Assembly (NCBI RefSeq): GCF_030294945.1 | Contig: NZ_AP018448.1 | Span: 1,550,001-1,614,000, forward strand | Direction: 5' to 3' | Length of the DNA: 64,000 nt | DNA from: Streptomyces graminofaciens | Lineage (GTDB): Bacteria > Actinomycetota > Actinomycetes > Streptomycetales > Streptomycetaceae | Shown: piece after piece, positions 47,812 through 56,904 of the stretch | How the letters are laid out: each line of letters starts with the position of its first letter | Position numbering within the stretch: the first letter of the stretch is position 1 | The notes under the pieces: model-generated | What the model was told of the DNA's origin: nothing | The model's database searches: none | The model's input: only the letters and a program-made list of their open reading frames with translations | Program-made: the position numbers and the translations under genes

Positions 47812-48372
47812 TCAGGGCGCGGCGCGGGAGGGCGCCGGGCTGAGCCGCTCGCGGATGACGCGTACGGCGGCCTCCGCGTTGTCCACGGTGATCGTGAACG
47901 TGTGGCCGTCCCACAGCCGCAGCACCAGGCCCTCGCCGCGTCGGACGATCACGGCGGTGCCCTTCTCGGGCCGCCAGCGGTAGCCCCAGCCGCCCCACTG
48001 ACGCGGGGTGACACGCGGCGCGAAGTCGGCGCCGGCGACCTGGGAGAGGAGAATGCGGCGGCGCGGCACACCGATGTGGCCGCAGCGCACTTCGAGGGAG
48101 TCGTGGTCGACCTTCACGGCCACATGCACGAACGCCAGTGTGCCGAACAGGACGAGCAGTCCGGCCGCGATACAGCCGACGACCGACATGACGAGCGGGG
48201 CGACGCCGGACGCCCACGCGGAGTCGACGGCCAGCTCGATACCGAGGGCCATAAAGGCGGCGCCGCCCAGCGCCAGCAGCCACTGGGCGCGGTTGGTGGC
48301 GCGGCCGGTCCAGATCTCGGGGTCCGTGGGGGCCTCGGGGCTGCCCTCTTCGCCGTGGGGATACTCCCTCAT
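47812..48372 (-). CDS. Small membrane protein with a C-terminal PH-like domain
   Basis: A 186-aa protein. After a short polar N-terminus it has two adjacent transmembrane helices (about residues 31-50 and 56-85). A soluble C-terminal domain follows, with beta-rich segments (VKVDHDSLEVRCGHIG..., ILLSQVAGADF, TAVIVRRGEGLVLRLWDGHTFTITVDN) in the style of bacterial PH-like/DUF3093-type membrane proteins. Function unknown. It lies 49 bp downstream of the racemase-family gene on the same strand, so the two may share a transcript. Confidence 0.8.
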   Translation of the reverse strand: MREYPHGEEGSPEAPTDPEIWTGRATNRAQWLLALGGAAFMALGIELAVDSAWASGVAPLVMSVVGCIAAGLLVLFGTLAFVHVAVKVDHDSLEVRCGHIGVPRRRILLSQVAGADFAPRVTPRQWGGWGYRWRPEKGTAVIVRRGEGLVLRLWDGHTFTITVDNAEAAVRVIRERLSPAPSRAAP

Positions 48373-48421
48373 GTCTTGAGACTACTCAGGTTCCGCAGCG
48401 CGAGCACCAGGTCGCGGAACG

Positions 48422-49225
48422 TTACTGCTCCGGCCGCGCGACCAGCGCCGGGCCGACCTCCCCCAGCTGCTTGCCTTCCTCGTAGGCCAGGGCGGCGGCG
48501 GGCAGGGAACCCTCGCGTCCGCTGAGCAGCACGGTCAGGGCACCGTCGGCCGGGGCGCCGGGGGCGGGGCTCTCACCGAGGCGGCGCAGCGCCTGGGCGG
48601 CCACCGCGCCCGCCGAGCCGTGCAGCACGAGCGGCGGGCGTCCGGGCTTCTGCACGGCCGCGCGGATGCGTTCGGCTACGAGTTCGTAGTGGGTGCAGCC
48701 CAGGACGACGGTCGTCACATCGTCGGGGGTCAACGCGGCGGCCGCGGCGATCGCGGCGTCGATCGCGGCGTCGTCGGCGTGCTCCACCGCCTCGGCCAGT
48801 CCCCAGCAGGGCACCTCGGTGACCGCCACGCCGCCGGCGAACTCCTCGATGAGACCGCGCTGGTAGGGGCTGCCGGTGGTGGCGGGCGTCGCCCAGATGG
48901 TGAAGGGGCCGCCGCCGGCCGCGGCCGGTTTGATCGCCGGGACGGTGCCGATGACCGGCAGGACGGGTTCCAGGAGGGCCCGCAGGGCGGGCAGGGCGTG
49001 CACGGAGGCGGTGTTGCAGCCGACGATGAGGGCGTCGGGGCGGTGCGCGGCGGCGGCCTCGGCGACGGCCAGGGCACGCTGTGTCAGGTCCTGCGGTGTA
49101 CGCGGTCCCCAGGGCATGCCGTCGGGGTCCGAGGAGATCACGAGATGCGCGTCGGGCCGCAGACGGCGTACCGCGGCGGCGGCGGGAAGCAGTCCGATAC
49201 CGGAGTCCATGAGCGCGATCTTCAC
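48422..49225 (-). CDS. Aspartate/glutamate racemase family protein
   Basis: A 267-aa protein with the two-cysteine arrangement of cofactor-independent racemases: an N-terminal DSGIG motif, VGCNTAS (~residues 69-75) and LGCTHYEL (~183-190). The second half of the nucleotide-binding edge is less conserved than in housekeeping MurI, and the segment SSDPDGMPWGPRTPQ replaces the usual FGDTARVPYGxKS. It may therefore be a paralogue of the cell-wall glutamate racemase rather than MurI itself. ATG start at 49225, TAA stop. Divergent from the HpnB-like gene, with 57 bp between the starts. Confidence 0.82.
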   Translation of the reverse strand: MKIALMDSGIGLLPAAAAVRRLRPDAHLVISSDPDGMPWGPRTPQDLTQRALAVAEAAAAHRPDALIVGCNTASVHALPALRALLEPVLPVIGTVPAIKPAAAGGGPFTIWATPATTGSPYQRGLIEEFAGGVAVTEVPCWGLAEAVEHADDAAIDAAIAAAAALTPDDVTTVVLGCTHYELVAERIRAAVQKPGRPPLVLHGSAGAVAAQALRRLGESPAPGAPADGALTVLLSGREGSLPAAALAYEEGKQLGEVGPALVARPEQ

Positions 49226-49282
49226 CCGGCCACGATAGACGATGGGCTCGGTACGGCCGTTGGGGTGGGGCAGACTGCGAGG

Positions 49283-50458
49283 GTGAGCGCCATCGTGTGG
49301 ACCGCCGCCGGATCACTCGCCGCCTGGCTGTGGCTGCTGCTCTGCCAGGGCTTCTTCTGGCGCACTGACGTCCGCCTGCCACCCCGCCGGGATCCTGCCT
49401 CCTGGCCGGACGTGTGTGTCGTCGTCCCCGCGCGCGACGAGGCGGCCGTACTGCCGCTGAGCCTGCCGTCGCTGCTCGGTCAGAACTACCCCGGCCGCGC
49501 TGAGGTCTTCCTGATCGACGACGGCAGCACGGACGGCACCGGTGACCTCGCCCGCGAACTGGCCGAACGCCACGGCGGGCTGCCCCTCACGGTCTCCTCG
49601 CCCGGGGAGCCGCCTGCGGGCTGGACCGGGAAGCTCTGGGCCGTACGGCACGGGATCGGACTGGCACGCGCGCGTGTGCCCGATTTCCTGCTCCTGACGG
49701 ACGCGGACATCGCGCACCGGCCGGACAGCCTCCACCAGTTGGTCGCGGCCGCGCAGACCGGCGGCTACGACCTTGTCTCGCAGATGGCGCGACTGCGGGC
49801 CGAGAGCGTGTGGGAGCGGCTGGTCGTGCCGGCCTTCGTCTACTTCTTCGCCCAGCTGTATCCGTTCCGCCGGATCGCCGTACGGGGGTCGCGTACGGCG
49901 GCCGCCGCGGGCGGTTGCGTCCTGCTGCGGGCGGCTGCCGCCGAGCGGGCCCGGATCCCGGAGGCCATCCGGCAGGCCGTCATCGACGACGTGGCGCTCG
50001 CCCGGGCGGTCAAGGGCAGCGGCGGACACATCTGGCTGGGGCTGGCCGAGCGGGTGGACAGTGTGCGGCCCTATTCACAACTGCACGACCTGTGGCGCAT
50101 GGTCTCGCGCAGCGCCTACGCCCAGCTGCGGCACAACCCGCTGCTGCTCGCCGGTACGGTCCTCGGCCTGGCGCTCGTCTATCTGGTCCCGCCCATCGCG
50201 CTCCTCGTGGGCCTCGCCACCGGGGACCCGGCGGGAGCGCTGGTCGGCGGACTCGCCTGGCTGGTGATGACGGCGACGTACGTGCCGATGCTGCGTTACT
50301 ACGGTCAGCCGCTGTGGCTCGCCCCTCTGCTGCCGTTCACCGCGTTCCTGTACCTCCTCATGACGGTCGATTCCGCGGTGCAGCACTACAGGGGACGGGG
50401 TGCGGCCTGGAAGGGCCGCACCTATGCGCGCCCGGACGCCGTCCCGGACGAGAGCTAG
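49283..50458 (+). CDS. Family 2 glycosyltransferase, HpnB-like
   Basis: A 391-aa membrane-associated glycosyltransferase. One N-terminal transmembrane helix (residues 4-22) is followed by a GT-A domain with VVVPARDEAA, DDGSTDGT, the metal-binding DADIAH and a DDVALAR motif. Three hydrophobic segments lie near the C-terminus. This layout is that of the hopene-associated glycosyltransferase HpnB, but no hopanoid genes are seen nearby, so a role on hopanoids is inferred from family resemblance only. The start is GTG 49283. Position 50458 is close to the convergent TerD-type gene (39-bp gap). Confidence 0.8.
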   Translation: MSAIVWTAAGSLAAWLWLLLCQGFFWRTDVRLPPRRDPASWPDVCVVVPARDEAAVLPLSLPSLLGQNYPGRAEVFLIDDGSTDGTGDLARELAERHGGLPLTVSSPGEPPAGWTGKLWAVRHGIGLARARVPDFLLLTDADIAHRPDSLHQLVAAAQTGGYDLVSQMARLRAESVWERLVVPAFVYFFAQLYPFRRIAVRGSRTAAAAGGCVLLRAAAAERARIPEAIRQAVIDDVALARAVKGSGGHIWLGLAERVDSVRPYSQLHDLWRMVSRSAYAQLRHNPLLLAGTVLGLALVYLVPPIALLVGLATGDPAGALVGGLAWLVMTATYVPMLRYYGQPLWLAPLLPFTAFLYLLMTVDSAVQHYRGRGAAWKGRTYARPDAVPDES

Positions 50459-50497
50459 GGCCTGTCCGAGGGAGGCGTCCTCACCCGGCAGGGGTGG

Positions 50498-51760
50498 TCA
50501 CTTCCGGCCGGGAGTCCAGTTCATCCCCCACCCATAGGCGTAGTCGACCGTGCGCTGCGGGCTCACGCCCCGCTCGGGGACCAGGTAGCGGGCCTCGCGC
50601 CGGACGGTGAGGTCGCCGCCCTGGTTGGTGATGAGGGCGAGCGCGCAGACGGTGGAGGGGACCGTGCATTCGTCGAGGGAGAACTCGACGGGCGCGCCGT
50701 GCTGCGGCTGAAGGGTGACGGTCGCGTGCAGGTCGGCGAAGGAGCGGGCGCCCTCGTAGATGGTCACGAAGATGAGGATGCGCCGGAAGGCCTGCTGGTG
50801 GTCGAGATTGATGCTGAGGTTCTCGCCGCTGGTCACCGCGCCGGTGCGGTCGTCTCCGTCGAGATGGATGAACGGCGGCCGGTGCAGCGAGCCGAAGGCG
50901 TTGCCGAGAGCCTGGACGACCCCCTTGCTGCCGTCGGACAGCTCGAACAGGGCGCACAGGTCCAGGTCGAGGTCGGCGTGGTTCGCGACGGCCCGGCCGA
51001 GCTTGCTGCCCCAGCCGGTGAACTGCTTGTGCACCTCCCAGTTGAGGTTCACCCGCATGGCGCCGGAGGTGCCGCCCTGCTTGGTCAGCGAGACCGCCGG
51101 GGCCTCCTTGGTGAGCGTGACCTTGGTGAGGCGGACCGGGGCCGGCGGGGCGGTGGGCGCTGCCGGTGGGGGCGTCGTCACCGGAGCGGAAGCAGTGACC
51201 GGTGAAGCCAGGGAGGTCGTCGGTTCCATGTGCTGCGGTTCGTCCACGGTGATGCCGTAGTCGGTGGCCAGGCCTTCGAGACCGCTGCTGTAGCCCTGAC
51301 CGACGGCCCGGAACTTCCAGGCGCCCTGGCGGCGGTACAGCTCCCCGAGCACGAAGGCGGTCTCGACGCCGGCGTCCGCGCTGTCGAAGCGCGCGACCTC
51401 GGTCCCCGACCGTTCGTCGACGACGCGGATGTACAGCCCGGGCACCTGTCCGAAGGTGCCGCCGTCGGCGGAGGCGGCGAGCACGACGGTCTCGATGGCG
51501 GGCTCCACGCGCGCGAGGTCGACGATCAGCGTGTCGGTGACCTGACCGCCGGTGTCCCGCTTGCCCTCGTGCCGGACCGCGCCGGAGGCGTGCGCGGGCT
51601 GGTTGTAGAAGACGAAGTCCGCGTCGGAGCGCACCTTTCCGGCCACCAGCAGCAGCGCCGACGCGTCCGCGTCGGGTACGCCCGGCCCTGAGCGCCACCC
51701 CAATTCGACACGCAGCCCGGTGGTCGGCACCGCGACGTTCGACCCTTTCGGCATTGACAT
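50498..51760 (-). CDS. TerD-family protein fused to a TerA-like domain
   Basis: A 420-aa protein. Residues 1-190 form a TerD domain ([11 protein letters not shown]..., [50 protein letters not shown]). A Pro/Thr/Ala-rich linker (about 200-230) leads to a second beta-rich domain resembling TerA ([48 protein letters not shown]). TerD-type domains bind calcium and belong to stress and tellurite-resistance modules. Streptomyces carries many copies, often involved in development. Start chosen at ATG 51760, behind GGGGGCGGAC; ATG 51754 and ATG 51772 are alternatives. It stands alone, not in a ter operon. Confidence 0.85.
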   Translation of the reverse strand: MSMPKGSNVAVPTTGLRVELGWRSGPGVPDADASALLLVAGKVRSDADFVFYNQPAHASGAVRHEGKRDTGGQVTDTLIVDLARVEPAIETVVLAASADGGTFGQVPGLYIRVVDERSGTEVARFDSADAGVETAFVLGELYRRQGAWKFRAVGQGYSSGLEGLATDYGITVDEPQHMEPTTSLASPVTASAPVTTPPPAAPTAPPAPVRLTKVTLTKEAPAVSLTKQGGTSGAMRVNLNWEVHKQFTGWGSKLGRAVANHADLDLDLCALFELSDGSKGVVQALGNAFGSLHRPPFIHLDGDDRTGAVTSGENLSINLDHQQAFRRILIFVTIYEGARSFADLHATVTLQPQHGAPVEFSLDECTVPSTVCALALITNQGGDLTVRREARYLVPERGVSPQRTVDYAYGWGMNWTPGRK

Positions 51761-52063
51761 GTCCGCCCCCATCAGAAGGTCATCAACAGGCCGTGCCCGA
51801 CCCGTACGCCTGATCCGTATGGCCCGGTCGTTCGCGACAAACCTATTCCCCTTGTCGGCGAACCCCCACGGGCTGTACCGAAAGACAGGGGCCAACCCGC
51901 GGGTAACCCGCCCGGAACTCGGCCTTTACCTGATCACAACACGACTCGATGCCCTTTTTCGCCGAGTTCGCTCGGATTAGGGATCCAGCGTCACTGCCGA
52001 CACGGAAAACAACCCTCTTATCGGTCTCCCCAACCAGCACATCGTGGGCTTAACTTATGTGCC
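51761..52063. promoter_or_regulatory. Divergent intergenic region with an imperfect inverted repeat
   Basis: About 300 bp between the TerD/TerA-like gene and a small plus-strand gene. GTTCGCGACAA (51830-51840) and TTGTCGGCGAAC (51852-51863) form an 11-bp inverted repeat broken by one extra G, some 70-100 bp upstream of the TerD-type start. The right end is AT-rich, with TAACTT at 52051-52056 just before the ATG at 52064, suggesting a leaderless or near-leaderless transcript. Confidence 0.45.
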
Positions 52064-52504
52064 ATGACCTCCCCCCGCTCCACCTACGGCGGCGGTTACT
52101 ACTCCGCCTCGTCCTTCGCGGACACCCCGATCTACGACTCTCTCGTCGCCGAGCGGGGAACGCCTCAGATCGCGCCGATCCGGGTCCCCGCCGCGTACGA
52201 CATGCCGGGCAGCAATCTGCCCGCGCTCCCGTCGGCGCTCCCCGCGCTGCCGGCGGGCCCCTCCCAGCCGTCGCCCGCGTACGGCTATCCGCAGGCCCAG
52301 CAGCCCTCGCCGCTGCAGCAGGCCCCGAACGCGTACATCCCGCAACAGGCCGGCGGCCCGCGCGGATACCCGGGCGCCCAACCACAACAGCAGCGTCCGA
52401 TGGCGGCCGGCACGGGCTACGAGGCCATGCGCCCCGCGGCTCCACGCCCCGCCCCCACCCCGTACCAGGAGCCGTACAACGGACAGCAGTACCGCGGGTA
52501 CTGA
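52064..52504 (+). CDS. Pro/Gln/Tyr-rich small protein of unknown function
   Basis: A 146-aa protein of low complexity. A short conserved-looking N-terminus (STYGGGYYSASSFADTPIYDSLVAERGTP) is followed by a long Pro/Ala/Gln/Tyr-rich tail ending in NGQQYRGY. There is no signal peptide, membrane helix or catalytic motif. Coding is supported by codon bias and by its position between a divergent promoter and a well-spaced downstream gene. No clear ribosome-binding site; a TAACTT box sits about 8 bp before the ATG. Function unknown. Confidence 0.72.
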   Translation: MTSPRSTYGGGYYSASSFADTPIYDSLVAERGTPQIAPIRVPAAYDMPGSNLPALPSALPALPAGPSQPSPAYGYPQAQQPSPLQQAPNAYIPQQAGGPRGYPGAQPQQQRPMAAGTGYEAMRPAAPRPAPTPYQEPYNGQQYRGY

Positions 52505-52547
52505 TATTTCGTCTGGGTTTGTCGGTTCCTCCTGGCAGGATGAACCC

Positions 52548-53372
52548 ATGGGGAATCCGTCGCTGCACTCGATCCACGTCCACCCGCTGAAGGCGGCCCG
52601 GGGCTTCGCCCTCGACGAGGCCGTCGTGGAGCCCTGGGGGCTGGCGGGCGACCGCCGCTGGGTGCTGATCGACGACTTGGGCAAGGTCATCACGCAACGC
52701 CCGCATCCGCGCATGGCGTTGGCCGCCGTCGGGCTCCGGCCCGACGGCGGTCTTGTGCTGTCCGGGCCCGGCCGTGAGCCGCTCGCCGTCCCCGTGCCCG
52801 AGCCGTCCGGGACGACGACGGTGGAGATCTGGCGGGACAAGGTGGAGGGGGTGCTCGCGGACTCCGCGGCGCACGCCTGGTTCAGCGACTACCTGGGCGT
52901 GGGCGCCCGTCTCGTCCACCTCGACGACCCGGCCACGCGCCGCCCCGTCGACCCCGAGTTCGCCCGGCCCGGCGAGACCGTGAGCTTCGCCGACGGCTAT
53001 CCGCTGCTGCTCACCACCGTTGCCTCGCTCGACGCGCTCAACTCCCTCATCGCCCAGGGCGACCACCCGCAGGAGGGCCCGCTGCCCATGAACCGCTTCC
53101 GGCCGAACGTCGTGGTGGCCGGGACGGACGCCTGGGCCGAGGACGGCTGGCGGCGCGTGGCGATAGGCGAGGTCACGTTCCGGGTCGCCAAGATGTGCGG
53201 GCGGTGCGTCGTGACCACCACCGACCAGGAGACCAGCGCGCGCGGCCGGGAGCCGCTGCGCACGCTCGCCCGCCACCGCCGGTTCGGCGACCAGCTGGTG
53301 TTCGGCCAGAACCTCGTCCCGGAATCCGTGGGCACGGTTCGCACCGGCGATCCGGTGCGGATCCTCGAATAG
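52548..53372 (+). CDS. MOSC domain-containing protein
   Basis: A 274-aa cytosolic protein. The N-terminal beta-barrel domain (SIHVHPLKAARGF, VEPWGLAGDRRWVLID) is followed by a MOSC domain with NRFRPNVVVAG, FRVAKMCGRCVVTTTDQ and GQNLVPES. The Cys pair in KMCGRC matches the position of the molybdenum ligand in mARC/YcbX-type molybdenum-sulfur-cofactor oxidoreductases, which reduce N-hydroxylated compounds. The physiological substrate is not known. ATG 52548 has AGGA 8 nt upstream. It follows the small Pro-rich gene by 43 bp. Confidence 0.88.
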   Translation: MGNPSLHSIHVHPLKAARGFALDEAVVEPWGLAGDRRWVLIDDLGKVITQRPHPRMALAAVGLRPDGGLVLSGPGREPLAVPVPEPSGTTTVEIWRDKVEGVLADSAAHAWFSDYLGVGARLVHLDDPATRRPVDPEFARPGETVSFADGYPLLLTTVASLDALNSLIAQGDHPQEGPLPMNRFRPNVVVAGTDAWAEDGWRRVAIGEVTFRVAKMCGRCVVTTTDQETSARGREPLRTLARHRRFGDQLVFGQNLVPESVGTVRTGDPVRILE

Positions 53373-53429
53373 GCCACTCGCCCGAAGACCATGCGAACGC
53401 CAGTACATCGGCCCGCCGTTCGATCTCGA

Positions 53430-53468
53430 TCAGGATCTCCGGAGTCAAGATCTTCGGGATCAAGATCT
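53430..53468. repeat. Three copies of TCARGATCT at exact 15-bp spacing
   Basis: TCAGGATCT at 53430, TCAAGATCT at 53445 and TCAAGATCT at 53460, each followed by T/C-TCCGG-like bases, in the 279-bp gap after the MOSC gene. The local composition is far more A/T-rich than the surroundings. The 15-bp period is a whole number of codons, but no credible gene covers it. Confidence 0.6.
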
Positions 53469-53531
53469 CCGCAATCGGTTCATGTCCGGGGAACACAGGC
53501 CACGGGCCCGGCCGTTGAGTCTTTGTGAGAA

Positions 53532-53553
53532 GTTCATGAGAAGACCCATGAAC
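53532..53553. promoter_or_regulatory. Inverted repeat upstream of the Rv1733c-like gene
   Basis: GTTCATG (53532-53538) and CATGAAC (53547-53553) are perfect 7-bp arms with an 8-nt spacer, about 100 bp upstream of the next start. It could be an operator or the hairpin of a short leader. Confidence 0.4.
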
Positions 53554-53651
53554 GGGCCTGCGGGAAGGTGATTTCGCTCTCTCTTCCCCGGGAACCGCGC
53601 GTGGACTGCTCCGCGTGGGGTTATCACGGACGCGGAAGGGGGTGCGGAGCG

Positions 53652-54275
53652 GTGCGGACAATCGGTGGACTGCGGGTATTCGGCGGGCTGTGGCGTTGGC
53701 GGCGCAATCCGCTGCGGCGCGCGACCGATCTGGCCGAGGCCTGGCTGGCGCTCGTCGTCCTCGTGCTGATCCTCGTCGTCGCACCCCTGATCGGCTTCGC
53801 CGTCGGCGGCTCCGCGCAGGACGCCCTTCAGCAGTCCGTACGGGACCAGCGTCAGGCCCGGCATCTGGTGACGGCCACCGTCGTGAAGAAGGCCGCCGGC
53901 ATCCCGATGGACCCCGACCCCGAGACCTCCACGACCCGTGACCGGCACAGCCGCGTGGTCGCCGACTGGACCGCCCCGGACGGCACCCCCCGGCACGGCA
54001 CGGTCATGGCCGGCCTCAAGGCCCCGCACCCCGGCGACCACTTCACGGTGTGGACGGACGACCAGGGCCGAATAGTCGGCCGCCCCCTGGACACCGCCAC
54101 CGCGGCGACCCACGCCGTGCTGGCCGGTTTCGGCGCCGCCGTGCTCGCCGCGGGGCTCATGGAGGGCGGCAGAAGGCTGATCGTGTGGCGCATGATCCGC
54201 CGCCGCTACGCCCGTTGGGACCAGGCATGGGACAAGGCGGGGCCGGACTGGGGCAGGACGGGCACGGGCAGCTGA
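53652..54275 (+). CDS. Rv1733c-like two-helix membrane protein
   Basis: A 207-aa protein. A basic N-terminus (WRRNPLRRATDLAEAW) precedes the first transmembrane helix, a roughly 90-residue extracytoplasmic region (HLVTATVVKKAAG..., VVADWTAPDGTPRHGTVMAGLKAPHPGDHFTVWTDDQGRIV) and a second helix, then a basic tail. This is the layout of the mycobacterial Rv1733c family, which is common in Streptomyces and of unknown function. I chose GTG 53652 because the extra 28 residues from ATG 53568 do not look like protein. A G-rich ribosome-binding region precedes it. Confidence 0.75.
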   Translation: MRTIGGLRVFGGLWRWRRNPLRRATDLAEAWLALVVLVLILVVAPLIGFAVGGSAQDALQQSVRDQRQARHLVTATVVKKAAGIPMDPDPETSTTRDRHSRVVADWTAPDGTPRHGTVMAGLKAPHPGDHFTVWTDDQGRIVGRPLDTATAATHAVLAGFGAAVLAAGLMEGGRRLIVWRMIRRRYARWDQAWDKAGPDWGRTGTGS

Positions 54276-54387
54276 ACGGCCTTCCCACTCCGGTCAACTC
54301 CCTGTGCCCGCGCACGCTACGGTGGACCGACCAGCCGAACTGTTCGGCATCGACCCGCGTTCCACGAGGTGGGGGCACAGCAACGCC

Positions 54388-56817
54388 ATGGCACAGGGCA
54401 CGGTCCAGGTGACGCACACCGGTACATCGCGGTGGCGGCGCCGCACGGGTGAGTACGCATCGCTCGCCGCGGCCCTGGAGGCCGCGAGCGACGGCGACGT
54501 GCTCATCGTCGCCCCCGGTACGTACCGGGAGAACCTCGTCGTGCAGCGGGGGGTCACACTGCGCGGCCCGGAGGGATCGCCCGGCTCGGTGCGGATCGCG
54601 CCCGTGGACGGGGTGCCGCTGACGGTGTCCGCCTCGGCCGTGGTGCAGGACCTGCATGTGGAGGGCCAGGACGCGGCGGCGCCCGCGCTGCTCGTCGAGG
54701 ACGGCACGCCCGAGCTGCTGGACCTGCGGATCGTCACGCGTTCCGCGGCCGGCATCGAGGTGCGCGGCGGCGCCCGCCCGACGGTCCGGCGCTGCACGGT
54801 CGACAACCCCGCCGGGATCGGTATCGCCGTGGTCGACGGCGGCGGCGGTGTGTTCGAGGAGTGCGAGGTCGTCGCGGCCGGTCAGGCCGGTGTCGCGGTG
54901 CGCGGGGGCGGCCATCCGCGTCTGGAGCGCTGCCGGGTGCACCACACCTCGGGCTCGGGTCTGACCGCGACCGGGGAGAACTCCTCGCTGGAAGCGGTCG
55001 GTTGCGAGGTCTACGAGGTGCGCGGCAGCGGCGTCCAGATCACCGGGCGGGCCACGGCGCATCTCACCGACTGCGATGTGCACCGTACGACCGCGGACGG
55101 GGTCACGCTGGACACGGACGCGGTGCTCACGCTCGCGGACTGCCGTATCCACGACATCCCGGAGAACGCGGTGGACCTGCGCTCGCGCTCCGTCCTCACT
55201 CTGACCCGCACGACCGTGCGGCAGTTCGGGCGCAACGGTCTGTCGGTGTGGGATCCGGGCACGCGCGTGGACGCCAACCAGTGCGAGATCTTCGACAGCA
55301 CGGGCGACTATCCCGCGGTCTGGGTCAGTGACGGGGCGACCGCCGTGCTGGAGTCGTGCCGGGTGCACGACGTGCCGGACGCCCTGTTCGTCCTCGACCG
55401 GGGGTCGCGCGCGGACGTCGTCGACAGTGATCTGTCGCAGGTGCGGAACACGGCGGTGTCGGTGAGCGACGGCGCGACCGCGCAGCTCGACGACTGCCGG
55501 ATCCGGGACGCGGCGACGGGCGCCTGGTTCCGCGACCACGGCAGCGGCGGCACGCTGAGCGGCTGCACGGTGGACGGCACCCAGACCGGCGTGATCGTCA
55601 CCAAGGGCGCGGACCCCACCATCGAGCGCTGCACGGTCACCTCGCCCGCCGAAGCGGGCTTCTATGTCTCGGCCGGGGGCCGCGGCAGCTTCCTCAACTG
55701 CCGGGTGACGGGCAGCGGCGGCTACGGCTTCCATGTGATCGACGGCTGCCGGGCGACCCTGCGCAAGTGCCGTACGGAGCGCTGCGCGCGCGGTGGTTAC
55801 GAGTTCGCCGACGGCGGCCCGAGCGGGGCGGGCGGCGGGCCGGTGGTCGAGGACTGCACCAGCGACGAGAGCGCCGGCGTGCGGGCCCCGGCTGCGCGGG
55901 AGACCGTCCTGCAGACCACGACCCAATCCCCCGGGCTGCTGAGCCCGGTCCCGGACCAGCGGGCCGCCGCCGAGCAGGCGCCCGCCGGAGAGCCGGACAA
56001 GCCGTCGCGGACGTCGAAGGCCGTGCTCGGTGAACTCGACATGCTGGTGGGCCTGGACAGCGTCAAGCGCGAGGTACGGGCGCTCACGGACATGATCGAG
56101 GTGGGGCGCCGCCGTCAGCAGGCGGGGCTCAAGGCGGCTTCCGTCAAACGGCATCTGGTGTTCACGGGCTCCCCCGGCACCGGCAAGACCACGGTCGCCC
56201 GGCTGTACGGCGAGATCCTGGCCTCGCTCGGAGTCCTGGAGAAGGGGCATCTCGTCGAGGTGTCCCGGGTGGACCTGGTCGGCGAGCACATCGGCTCCAC
56301 GGCGATCCGTACCCAGGAGGCGTTCGAGCGGGCCCGGGGCGGTGTGCTGTTCATCGACGAGGCGTACGCGCTGTCGCCGGAGGACTCGGGCCGGGACTTC
56401 GGCAAGGAGGCCATCGACACTCTGGTCAAGCTGATGGAGGACCATCGGGACGCGGTGGTCGTGATCGTCGCGGGGTACACGGCGGAGATGGAGCGGTTCC
56501 TGACCGTCAACCCCGGTGTGGCGTCCCGTTTCTCACGGACCATCACCTTCAGCGACTACGTCCCCGAGGAGTTGCTGCGCATCGTCGGGCAGCAGGCCGA
56601 GGAGCACGAGTACCGGCTGGCGGCGGGCACGGGCGAGTCGCTGCTGAAGTACTTCACGGCGATCCCGAAGGGTCCCGCGTTCGGCAACGGCCGTACGGCG
56701 CGGCAGACCTTCGAGGCGATGGTCGAGCGCCACGCGAGCCGGGTCGCCCAGGTCGCCGAGCCCAGCACGGACGACCTCACGCTGCTGTACGCGGAGGACC
56801 TGCCGGACCTGCCGTAG
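54388..56817 (+). CDS. Parallel beta-helix repeat protein fused to a CbxX-type AAA+ ATPase
   Basis: An 809-aa protein. Residues about 20-510 are tandem beta-helix repeats of 22-24 residues (patterns such as PTVRRCTV, AHLTDCDVHRT, LTLADCRIHDI, AQLDDCRIRD), typical of right-handed parallel beta-helix (NosD/CASH) domains. A Pro/Ala-rich linker (about 510-555) leads to a AAA+ domain: Walker A GSPGTGKTT (~593), Walker B VLFIDEAYAL (~652) and a RFSRT region that contains the arginine finger. The AAA module is of the CbxX/CfxQ/EccA type. The start at ATG 54388 fits the beginning of the beta-helix (VQVTHTGTSRWRRRTGEYASL). Function unknown; EccA-like ATPases act in type VII secretion, but no ESX genes are present here. 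Confidence 0.88.
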   Translation: MAQGTVQVTHTGTSRWRRRTGEYASLAAALEAASDGDVLIVAPGTYRENLVVQRGVTLRGPEGSPGSVRIAPVDGVPLTVSASAVVQDLHVEGQDAAAPALLVEDGTPELLDLRIVTRSAAGIEVRGGARPTVRRCTVDNPAGIGIAVVDGGGGVFEECEVVAAGQAGVAVRGGGHPRLERCRVHHTSGSGLTATGENSSLEAVGCEVYEVRGSGVQITGRATAHLTDCDVHRTTADGVTLDTDAVLTLADCRIHDIPENAVDLRSRSVLTLTRTTVRQFGRNGLSVWDPGTRVDANQCEIFDSTGDYPAVWVSDGATAVLESCRVHDVPDALFVLDRGSRADVVDSDLSQVRNTAVSVSDGATAQLDDCRIRDAATGAWFRDHGSGGTLSGCTVDGTQTGVIVTKGADPTIERCTVTSPAEAGFYVSAGGRGSFLNCRVTGSGGYGFHVIDGCRATLRKCRTERCARGGYEFADGGPSGAGGGPVVEDCTSDESAGVRAPAARETVLQTTTQSPGLLSPVPDQRAAAEQAPAGEPDKPSRTSKAVLGELDMLVGLDSVKREVRALTDMIEVGRRRQQAGLKAASVKRHLVFTGSPGTGKTTVARLYGEILASLGVLEKGHLVEVSRVDLVGEHIGSTAIRTQEAFERARGGVLFIDEAYALSPEDSGRDFGKEAIDTLVKLMEDHRDAVVVIVAGYTAEMERFLTVNPGVASRFSRTITFSDYVPEELLRIVGQQAEEHEYRLAAGTGESLLKYFTAIPKGPAFGNGRTARQTFEAMVERHASRVAQVAEPSTDDLTLLYAEDLPDLP

Positions 56818-56904
56818 CGGGAGGGGCCGGGGCGGCTCTCGGGGGAAAACCCCACCCCATGTGTGCTGTCTGCCGGATGGGCCGGAAGTGGTCCGGTGGA
56901 CAGC

